A DNA stretch of 38,182 nucleotides from GWF2-33-9 sp964405755 (lineage in GTDB: Bacteria > Bacteroidota > Ignavibacteria > Kapaibacteriales > UBA2268), in the NCBI GenBank assembly GCA_964405755.1, contig CAYOPF010000008.1, forward strand, positions 1 through 38,182. Direction: 5' to 3'. Position numbers and translations under genes: made by a program. The stretch's first letter is position 1. Every line of letters starts with the position of its first letter. The notes beneath the pieces are model-generated. The model was not told the DNA's origin and searched no databases. It saw nothing but the letters and a program-made list of their open reading frames with translations. Below are positions 25,609 through 32,085 of this stretch, piece after piece.

Positions 25609-27882
25609 ATGAAAAGAATTTTAAGTTTATTAATTCTGATTACTTTTTTTGCCTTAAATCTTCAATTGAAGGCAGAATTAGCAACAGGAAATTCACTAAG
25701 TGGCTTTGTACGGGATAAAGAAACAGGCGAAACATTGGTTGGAGCTTCTGTTTTCCTCAAAAAAACAGCATTCGGCAACCGCACAAATAAAAGTGGTTTC
25801 TTTTCGATTACCAATATCCCGCAGGGAGATTTCACTATGGTTGTTTCCTATCTTGGCTATCAAATTTTCGAGAAACCAGTGAAATTCAAATTAAACGAAA
25901 CAGTAAAATTGAACATAGATTTAAATCCTATTAAAATTAAGAGTGAACAAGTAGTGGTTACTGCCGACAGGGATGTGGAAAAAAGAAATATTTCCATTTC
26001 CAAAGTTGATGTTCCTGTGCAACAGTTAAAAGAAATCCGAATAGGAGGCGAAGCAGATTTGTTTCGTGCATTACAATATTTACCAGGTATTTTAACTATT
26101 TCGCAAATATCGAGTGGGTTGTATGTTCGAGGTGGTTCGCCTGATCAGAATCTAATTCTACTTGATGGTTCGATAGTTTACAACCCAACCCATCTGTTTG
26201 GCTTTTTCTCTACATTCAATACCGATGCTATTAAGGATGTGGAATTGATTAAAGGTGGATTTAATGCAGAATATGGTGGCAGATTGTCTTCAGTTTTGGA
26301 GATAACCCAAAAAGACGGCAATGCTAATAAATTCGAGGGAAAAGGATCAATCGGAGCTATTTCCAGTCGTCTTTCGCTCGAAGGTCCTGTTGGCAACGGC
26401 AGTTGGTTTATTGGCGGTCGTCGAACCTATTTGGATTTGATAAAACAATTTATCGATGATGATCCCGAAAATCCTATTCCAGATTTTGGTTTCTATGATG
26501 TGAATGCTAAAATTACTCAAAATATTACAGAAAATGATAAAGTTAGCTTGTCAGGATTTTTAACCAAAGATAACTTCAGTTTTTCTGGTTCTGGAATTGA
26601 TTTTAATATGGATGTGGGAAATCAGCTCGGAGCATTGAATTGGACTCATATTTTCAGCAGTGACTTATTCTCCAGAACTAATTTCAGCTACACAAGGTAT
26701 TCAAGTGGATTTACCGGAGAGCAATCTGATTATTACACAATGTTCAAAAATTCAATTGAAGATTTTACTCTTCGTTCCGAAATTGAATGGTTTACTAACG
26801 AAAGTATAACCCATAAGTTTGGTTTCCAAACCACAAACAGGAGTTTTGCAATTATTCAAAACTTTACTGGGGAACGGGACTCTACTTCATCGGCAGCCAC
26901 AGATGCAGCAATAACCAATATCAATATCAAAGATTGGAATCATTCATTTTTTGGTCAAGTAAATTACTTAATAAACGATTTAACTTCCATCCAAACAGGA
27001 ATCAGATTTGATTGTTGGAACTTAAAGGATGAGTTTACAATCGACCCAAGATTAGCAATTCGCTATCAGTTATTTGATAATATATCTGTAAAATTTGGTT
27101 GGGGAATATATCATCAAAATTTGCGACTACTTTCCGATCAGAATTTCTCATTTTTTGATACTTGGCTACCTTCCGATTCCACAGTTCCTATAAGTAAGTC
27201 AAATCACTATATATTAACATTCGAAACTGAACCAATCAATGGATACGACTTTAATTTCGATTTGTACTATCGTACTTTTAATGGTATTTCGGAATTAAAT
27301 CGTTTTGCATTACAAGGAACAACTGCCCGAGATGTGTTTTTTGTCGGAAATGGCTATTCCTATGGTTTTGAGTTATTTGCTCAAAAGAAATACGGGAAGC
27401 TAACGGGATGGTTTGGATATGCCTATGGATTTGTGATAAGCCAATTCGACGAAATAAATAATGGAAAGGAGTTTAATCCAAAGTACGACCGTCGCCACGA
27501 TATGAAGTTGGTAGTAAATTACGAAATTAACGATAGTTGGGTGGTAGGAGCCAACTTTATATTCCAGTCGGGCCAACCTTATACAGGAGCAACCTCAAGA
27601 GTTCGAGTCGGATTAGACGGGCAAAGTTATGGTCAAAATAAAATAGTAAGTTCAGATTTGTATGGTTTGCGTTTGCCTCCAAGCCACCAATTGAACATTA
27701 ATGCAACTTACAGCTTTAAAACTTTTGGACAACCTTCTGCTCTGATTTTAGATATTTACAACGTGTATAATCGCAGGGATATTTGGTTCCGATTCTATAA
27801 CACTCGCGATGATTTAACTACAGTAGAGGACATACGGCTATTACCAATTATTCCATCAATTTCTTACGAAATTAAATTTTAG
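25609..27882 (+). CDS. TonB-dependent receptor with carboxypeptidase-like regulatory domain
   Basis: This gene encodes 757 residues. A signal peptide (about 1-22) is followed by a carboxypeptidase-regulatory-like beta domain (LSGFVRDKETGETLVGASV, about 30-115), the plug (LFRALQYLPGILTI, GLYVRGGSPDQNLILLDG, VELIKGGFNAEYGGRLSSV, about 140-240) and an outer-membrane barrel ending SISYEIKF. The plug motifs are clear. The cargo is unknown. The following gene, 10 bases away, encodes a DUF4249 lipoprotein; receptor plus DUF4249 pairs recur in Bacteroidota and suggest a surface lipoprotein working with this channel, similar in layout to SusC and SusD but of a different lipoprotein family. Confidence 0.93.
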   Translation: MKRILSLLILITFFALNLQLKAELATGNSLSGFVRDKETGETLVGASVFLKKTAFGNRTNKSGFFSITNIPQGDFTMVVSYLGYQIFEKPVKFKLNETVKLNIDLNPIKIKSEQVVVTADRDVEKRNISISKVDVPVQQLKEIRIGGEADLFRALQYLPGILTISQISSGLYVRGGSPDQNLILLDGSIVYNPTHLFGFFSTFNTDAIKDVELIKGGFNAEYGGRLSSVLEITQKDGNANKFEGKGSIGAISSRLSLEGPVGNGSWFIGGRRTYLDLIKQFIDDDPENPIPDFGFYDVNAKITQNITENDKVSLSGFLTKDNFSFSGSGIDFNMDVGNQLGALNWTHIFSSDLFSRTNFSYTRYSSGFTGEQSDYYTMFKNSIEDFTLRSEIEWFTNESITHKFGFQTTNRSFAIIQNFTGERDSTSSAATDAAITNINIKDWNHSFFGQVNYLINDLTSIQTGIRFDCWNLKDEFTIDPRLAIRYQLFDNISVKFGWGIYHQNLRLLSDQNFSFFDTWLPSDSTVPISKSNHYILTFETEPINGYDFNFDLYYRTFNGISELNRFALQGTTARDVFFVGNGYSYGFELFAQKKYGKLTGWFGYAYGFVISQFDEINNGKEFNPKYDRRHDMKLVVNYEINDSWVVGANFIFQSGQPYTGATSRVRVGLDGQSYGQNKIVSSDLYGLRLPPSHQLNINATYSFKTFGQPSALILDIYNVYNRRDIWFRFYNTRDDLTTVEDIRLLPIIPSISYEIKF

Positions 27883-27892
27883 GAGTTAGAAA

Positions 27893-28753
27893 ATGAAAAC
27901 ATTAAAATATTCAATTTTGACGACAATGCTCGGTTTATTCATAATAAGTTGCGAGGATGTTGCTCCAACGGAATATACTCCAAAATACATTGTGCAGGGG
28001 TTACTGATAGTGGGCGAACCAATCAATGATATTGCATTGTTTCAAACTCAATCATTGCGCGATTCATTCATTTACGATAACAGCATATTTAAAACAGCTG
28101 ATGTTAAAATTATTGGTGATAACAGAACTTTTCAATTAGTTTTCGATAACAATTCTAAGAGGTATATTTTTCCCGATACAACATATAAAGTGAAGGAATT
28201 AACCCATTACTCTCTGGAAATTAAAACTCCAGATGGGAAAATACTTACAAGCAAGACTTATACTCCAAAATCGATTAATTGGATTAAACGTCCAGAAAAA
28301 ACAATTCAGTACCCACTCGATACAATAAATTTGCCATCGAATTATAAAATATCTTGGACAAAATCGGATACAATTCAGTTTTATCTGATAAGAATCAGAC
28401 CCTTGGACACTCTGGAATATGGTAAATACCTTAATCCTACGACCGAAGAGAAAAACAGACGTATTATGCGTTCGTGGATTAGACGACCAGAATATTATTT
28501 CCGCGAAACTACTAATTGGGCATTTCTGCCAACAACAGAAGTTCCAGTGGTATGGAACTCTTTTAAGTGGTATGGCTTATCCGAAGTGAGAATATACGCT
28601 CCCGATGCAAACTATTTAAAATGGACATTACAAAGTTTTGCAGTGCGGGACTTCAATCAGCTATTAAATAGTATCGAAGGCGATGCCTTTGGCACATTTG
28701 GCTCGGCAGCAACATCAACAGATACTACATTTGTGCTAAAAAATCAACCTTAG
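27893..28753 (+). CDS. DUF4249 family lipoprotein
   Basis: This gene encodes 286 residues. The lipoprotein signal peptide ends FIISCEDV (Cys20). The mature protein starts with the family features PKYIVQGLLIVGEP, FKTADVKIIG and YSLEIKTPDGKILTSKTY, an Ig-like N-terminal part followed by a larger beta domain. DUF4249 proteins are outer-membrane-associated lipoproteins encoded next to TonB receptors; their cargo is unknown. It is 10 bases after the receptor and translated from a GGAG-preceded ATG (ttaggagttagaaaatg). Its stop codon overlaps the stop of the convergent S24 gene by 4 bases. Confidence 0.88.
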   Translation: MKTLKYSILTTMLGLFIISCEDVAPTEYTPKYIVQGLLIVGEPINDIALFQTQSLRDSFIYDNSIFKTADVKIIGDNRTFQLVFDNNSKRYIFPDTTYKVKELTHYSLEIKTPDGKILTSKTYTPKSINWIKRPEKTIQYPLDTINLPSNYKISWTKSDTIQFYLIRIRPLDTLEYGKYLNPTTEEKNRRIMRSWIRRPEYYFRETTNWAFLPTTEVPVVWNSFKWYGLSEVRIYAPDANYLKWTLQSFAVRDFNQLLNSIEGDAFGTFGSAATSTDTTFVLKNQP

Positions 28754-29172
28754 TCCATTTTGTGAATTACATATTTAACTACCCCGAGGATTGCAAACTG
28801 TTCTTCGGGGTATATTTTTATTGGTAAAAATTGCTTGTTTTCAGCAATTAAATAAAGTTCGCCATCCACCACTTTAAATGTTTTAACCAAAGTTTCTCCA
28901 TTAAGCGATGCAATTATAATATCACTATCTTGGGGTAATGCACGTGAATTAACAATCAAAGTATCACCATCGTTAATTCCAATGTCCTTCATGCTTTCAC
29001 CTTTAACTCGTACAAGGAAATAGTCGCGTGGACTTCCTTTTAAAAGGCTATAGAGACTGAATACCGGTGCAGCAATTTCGCGGATGCTGGATCTTAAATC
29101 AATATTTGCGTGCACAACTAGAGCTTCGAAACTATATTTTTGTTTAATTCTACCTTGACTTGTAGCTTTCAT
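28750..29172 (-). CDS. UmuD-like S24 protein with catalytic Ser/Lys but no cleavage site
   Basis: This gene encodes 140 residues, the same length as E. coli UmuD (139). The serine-lysine dyad is intact: Ser60 in VKGESMKDIGINDGD and Lys97 in GETLVKTF, at the same numbers as UmuD Ser60 and Lys97. The cleavage site of UmuD (Cys24-Gly25) is replaced: position 24-25 is Ile-Asp in HANIDLRS, and there is no Ala-Gly or Cys-Gly anywhere in the N-terminal arm. The N-terminal arm is also basic (KATSQGRIKQK). It is therefore predicted to be an active peptidase fold that cannot process itself. It is 49 bases downstream of the related gene at 29222-29653, in the same direction, and no umuC is nearby. The assignment of residues rests on alignment by eye with UmuD from memory. 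Confidence 0.85.
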   Translation of the reverse strand: MKATSQGRIKQKYSFEALVVHANIDLRSSIREIAAPVFSLYSLLKGSPRDYFLVRVKGESMKDIGINDGDTLIVNSRALPQDSDIIIASLNGETLVKTFKVVDGELYLIAENKQFLPIKIYPEEQFAILGVVKYVIHKMD

Positions 29173-29188
29173 TTCTTATGAGTAATTT

Positions 29189-29205
29189 TTGCATATTATT
29201 TGCAA
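29189..29205. promoter_or_regulatory. inverted repeat between the two S24 genes, operator-like
   Basis: TTGCA-N7-TGCAA lies 16 bases upstream of the start at 29172. Related TTGCA/TGCAA half-sites recur upstream of the other S24 gene. It could bind a LexA-like or self-regulating factor; AT-rich chance occurrence is possible. Confidence 0.3.
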
Positions 29206-29221
29206 TTATTGTGCCGAAATA

Positions 29222-29653
29222 TCAATATGAATGAATTAAATGTGTGATAACCCCAACAAAATCCAATGAATCAAAGAAATCATTATTGATTGGGATAAAT
29301 TGTCCTATTGGAGTTTCCGTATACTCTGCACCATCAAATATTCGATAACGACGTATGGCTAAAGTTTTATTTAACTGTACCAGGATTAACTTGCCGTCCT
29401 GTGGCTGATTGTAGGTATCAATTATCAACATATCGCCATCTTTGATACCTTCGAAGTTCTTGGCGTCGCCAACAACTCGGGCAAAAAAAGTAGAATTTGG
29501 ATGTTGAATAAGTAGTGAATTTAAATCAACTTCTTCTTCGATGTCTTCGGATACAGGTGTTGGTATTCCCGCCGAAACACTCGATGAATAGAGCGGTAGC
29601 CGTATATCGGCATAGTCGAAATTGGCAATTGAAAATAGTTCAATCCTTTGCAT
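29222..29653 (-). CDS. UmuD-like S24 protein lacking catalytic Ser and Lys (pseudo-peptidase)
   Basis: This gene encodes 143 residues from the ATG at 29653, chosen over 29689 because GGGGGG lies 6 bases upstream. It is strikingly UmuD-like: SVSAGIPTP (cleavage dipeptide Ala28-Gly29), VDLNSLLIQHPNSTFF, and GIKDGDMLIID. With a constant offset of 4 from E. coli UmuD, catalytic Ser60 corresponds to Ala64 (VVGDAKNFEG instead of GDSM) and Lys97 corresponds to Arg101 (LAIRRYRIF instead of TVKKL). So the cleavage site is kept and the active site is lost. It is the first gene of a two-gene leftward run with the catalytically intact homologue. No umuC follows. The frame is intact, so this is not simply a decayed pseudogene. 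Confidence 0.85.
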   Translation of the reverse strand: MQRIELFSIANFDYADIRLPLYSSSVSAGIPTPVSEDIEEEVDLNSLLIQHPNSTFFARVVGDAKNFEGIKDGDMLIIDTYNQPQDGKLILVQLNKTLAIRRYRIFDGAEYTETPIGQFIPINNDFFDSLDFVGVITHLIHSY

Positions 29654-29659
29654 TTTTAT

Positions 29660-29665
29660 CCCCCC
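29660..29665 (-). promoter_or_regulatory. G-run ribosome binding site that sets the start at 29653
   Basis: The leftward strand reads GGGGGG, 6 bases before the ATG at 29653. It can pair with the anti-Shine-Dalgarno CCUCC with one G-U pair. The same GGGGG variant precedes xerC and ftsZ. Confidence 0.55.
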
Positions 29666-29667
29666 AG

Positions 29668-29677
29668 ATTTGCAAAT
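29668..29677. promoter_or_regulatory. palindrome upstream of the pseudo-peptidase gene
   Basis: ATTTGCAAAT is a perfect 10-base palindrome just upstream of the G-run ribosome binding site. It shares the TTGCA/TGCAA core with the repeat at 29189-29205. Confidence 0.3.
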
Positions 29678-29740
29678 TGAAAAGTGCAATTTATGAAAAA
29701 AAAGATAATATACAAAAAAAATTGTAACTATTTTTGAATA

Positions 29741-31486
29741 TTATTTATTAACAACCAATTTCCGAAATATTTGCTTATCTTCCTGAAGTTCAAAATTTAT
29801 TAGATAAATTCCCTCGTTAAGGTTAGAAGTATTTATTTCCAAGATATCATCATTAATTTGTAGGTTTAATTTTTTGGTATAAATTACCCTTCCATTTAGG
29901 TCAGATATCGAAATACCATTAATATGGCTGGAATTATATAATCTAATTTGTGTAAAATTTGAAGATGGATTTGGATAAAATTCACTTACCTCATTGCTGG
30001 AATTTATATCATCCTCGACCGATAATACTGAAAATGAAAATGAATAATACCCATTGGGAGCAGTCATTGGTTTGTTTATCGTTTTACCATTGTTCGACTT
30101 TGCTTCGATATAATATTCTATTTCTCCATTACTTTTATTGTTTGGAATAGCAGTTCCGAACAAATTGTTGCTAGAGTTGGACATATCTAATTCGTTCCAA
30201 TCTTTATCGCCTTTGTATCTCCAGAGTACTTTGGCTTTGGCAACGCCGGATTGATTTTGAATAGTTGCCTCAATGTTGTACTCGGTCAGAGCTTCGGTAT
30301 ATTGGTCGATTGGAGTATGATATATACGGATTGGGTTATCGGCGGGTATTTGCTTGGTAATACAATGTATTGCACCTCCAAACCCATCAAAGGCTCTCAC
30401 ATCTATTGGATAGATCTTATATCCTGGATATATTGCAGACAAGGAATCCAAATCTTTTTGCAATTGCACTTTATCACCGGATAATTCGCTAGCATATACT
30501 GGTTGAATAATCGACTTATTGATAATAGTATGATTACTGTAGGAACGAGTTAATTGAGCATAGTCGCTATTATTTTTATACCATGTTCCATCGTCCTTCT
30601 TTGGCAACGGAATAAACGATGAAGTATATTTTTTCCCATTGTTACGGACGATTGAAAGCAATGTATCAATATTCTTTTTTGTAATAGAATAGTCGGTTAA
30701 TGATTTTAATTCATCGGGATATTTGGTAAAAACAAATCTGTTTTCGTCCCACATATCTACGTATAAATCAATATGGCCAGTGCCCCCATCATAACGAAGA
30801 GTAGGCAAAACCTTTAAGAATTTTAAATTAAACAAATATCTCAGACTATCATCGACCTGAGTGGATTTCAATGGCTTCTTAGTTACTTCGTAAATTTCTC
30901 CGTCATCACCAATAAAAAACTGACCATATACATCCGCATTTGGCGTGTAAATTGCATTAGATGTGACCATAGATCCCAAACCATCAAGTAAAACGTTTCC
31001 ACCTTCGAATTCCATCGAAGTACTAAAAATAGGATAATCGTTTGCCATTGCTATATGTAGCGGAATCTCATCATCCAAAGGCCTTCCACCGTAATATTCC
31101 AAATCCAGAAATCCAATTTTATCATCGTTTCCGTAATAAAATGCAATCGGTCCACAATCGCGATACCAAAATGAATTGCCGGGATTAATATAGAAACGAT
31201 AATTCGTTAGTTCGTGGACAACCCTCTTTAGATAATTCTTTAAAATTGTCGAATCCTGTGACTTCCATACATTTATCCAGACCTGTGTTTCCAAGTTGAT
31301 ATAGTAAGCCAATTTTGTAAACACTGGCGGGAATGGGCTAATATCCAATGTGTCGATGAAGGAAGTTACCGGTCCTAAGTAGTATTCTTGGGTCTTTTCA
31401 TCATAATAGGTACCAATTCCCTCAAAAAGCTGATCAGTCATCTGACCATTTGAATCCAAAGTAACGTACGGCCATGTGATCATCAC
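29741..31486 (-). CDS. secreted peptidylarginine/agmatine-deiminase-like protein with T9SS tail (main part)
   Basis: The listed start is an internal GTG; clearly coding sequence in the same frame continues upstream (LPEFPKQVTYPGEFEEVQAV) to the A7 run at 31651, so the true N-terminus is encoded in the other frame at 31483-31794. The main part has guanidine-deiminase motifs: WYRDCGPIAFY (Asp), MEFEGGNVLLDG, TGHIDLYVDMWD (His and Asp) and the catalytic Cys in GGAIHCITKQIP. After about residue 390 comes a beta domain and, in the last 80 residues, a type A T9SS sorting domain (FYPNPSSN, GISISDLNGRVIYT, LNEGIYLINF, KLVVNK). The same layout is seen in Porphyromonas gingivalis PPAD, which deiminates C-terminal arginines outside the cell. 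Substrate is inferred from family only. It is a single gene that is either frameshifted or translated by frameshifting. Confidence 0.85.
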   Translation of the reverse strand: MMITWPYVTLDSNGQMTDQLFEGIGTYYDEKTQEYYLGPVTSFIDTLDISPFPPVFTKLAYYINLETQVWINVWKSQDSTILKNYLKRVVHELTNYRFYINPGNSFWYRDCGPIAFYYGNDDKIGFLDLEYYGGRPLDDEIPLHIAMANDYPIFSTSMEFEGGNVLLDGLGSMVTSNAIYTPNADVYGQFFIGDDGEIYEVTKKPLKSTQVDDSLRYLFNLKFLKVLPTLRYDGGTGHIDLYVDMWDENRFVFTKYPDELKSLTDYSITKKNIDTLLSIVRNNGKKYTSSFIPLPKKDDGTWYKNNSDYAQLTRSYSNHTIINKSIIQPVYASELSGDKVQLQKDLDSLSAIYPGYKIYPIDVRAFDGFGGAIHCITKQIPADNPIRIYHTPIDQYTEALTEYNIEATIQNQSGVAKAKVLWRYKGDKDWNELDMSNSSNNLFGTAIPNNKSNGEIEYYIEAKSNNGKTINKPMTAPNGYYSFSFSVLSVEDDINSSNEVSEFYPNPSSNFTQIRLYNSSHINGISISDLNGRVIYTKKLNLQINDDILEINTSNLNEGIYLINFELQEDKQIFRKLVVNK

Positions 31487-31794
31487 TGCCTGAACTTCCT
31501 CGAACTCGCCTGGATAAGTAACTTGTTTGGGAAATTCAGGAAGAAATTGTAATTTATTATTATTTTGTTTCTGTAGAATGTCTGAATTGTTGATTTGCTG
31601 TATATTTTGAAATTTTTGTCTTTCTGGAATTCTTTTATGTATCTCTTGAATTTTTTTGTAAAACTTTCGGGTTCAAGATTTGATAAAATATTTGGCGTTT
31701 TGATAAGTTGATTTTTATTTGTTTGTTGCTCTGAATGTAAGTTGAATGAGAAAAGAATAGATAGAGCTGTTATTGTTAATATAATTTTGTTCAT
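31483..31794 (-). CDS. N-terminal part of the deiminase-like protein (signal peptide)
   Basis: This 103-codon frame begins with a Sec signal peptide (MNKIILTITALSILFSFNLHS) and a short polar stretch. At the A7 run (31651-31657) it should change by -1 into the frame that reads IQEIHKRIPERQKF and leads without a stop into the deiminase domain; after the run this frame only gives a chance sequence and stops at 31483. It is therefore the missing start of the gene at 29741-31486, not a separate protein. A T9SS substrate needs exactly such a signal peptide, which supports the join. Confidence 0.75.
   Translation of the reverse strand: MNKIILTITALSILFSFNLHSEQQTNKNQLIKTPNILSNLEPESFTKKFKRYIKEFQKDKNFKIYSKSTIQTFYRNKIIINYNFFLNFPNKLLIQASSRKFRQ
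31651..31657 (-). other. A7 run: -1 slippery heptamer or frameshift position
   Basis: On the leftward strand the zero frame reads ACA AAA AAA TTC, so the run forms A_AAA_AAA, a canonical slippery heptamer. A -1 slip, or one added A, restores the deiminase frame. Sequencing or assembly error in the homopolymer would look the same. Confidence 0.7.
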
Positions 31795-31983
31795 ATTTTG
31801 TTTTTGAAATTATTTAATTAATAAAAGACGCTTTTAGTATTAAAAAAGTTACATCTTAAAGAAATTTTAATGTTCCAATGTTAAGAATTGAAAGATTTTT
31901 TCCAACATTTATTAAAATTTTAACTGCTTTCGCTCAACAAAAAAATTCTTATATTTTTGTGAGGAATTATACAAAGAAATTGT

Positions 31984-31991
31984 TAATTTTG
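31984..31991 (+). promoter_or_regulatory. putative -7 promoter element for hppA
   Basis: TAATTTTG lies 94 bases before the hppA start in the 291-base divergent spacer 31795-32085. Nothing else was recognised in that spacer, which is very AT-rich; the leader of hppA would be about 85 bases long. Confidence 0.45.
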
Positions 31992-32085
31992 CCTTTTACA
32001 TACTGAAAAATTTGATTTTTATTTGAAGCAAATAAAATAGTTAAAACAGACAAAAAAATATAATGAATAAATTTTTGGAGTTCAA

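Noticed and set aside
29222..29653. Inactive UmuD-like gene as an ordinary decaying pseudogene
   Set aside because: The frame is intact, the cleavage site and hydrophobic core are kept, and it has a good ribosome binding site; only the catalytic residues are replaced.
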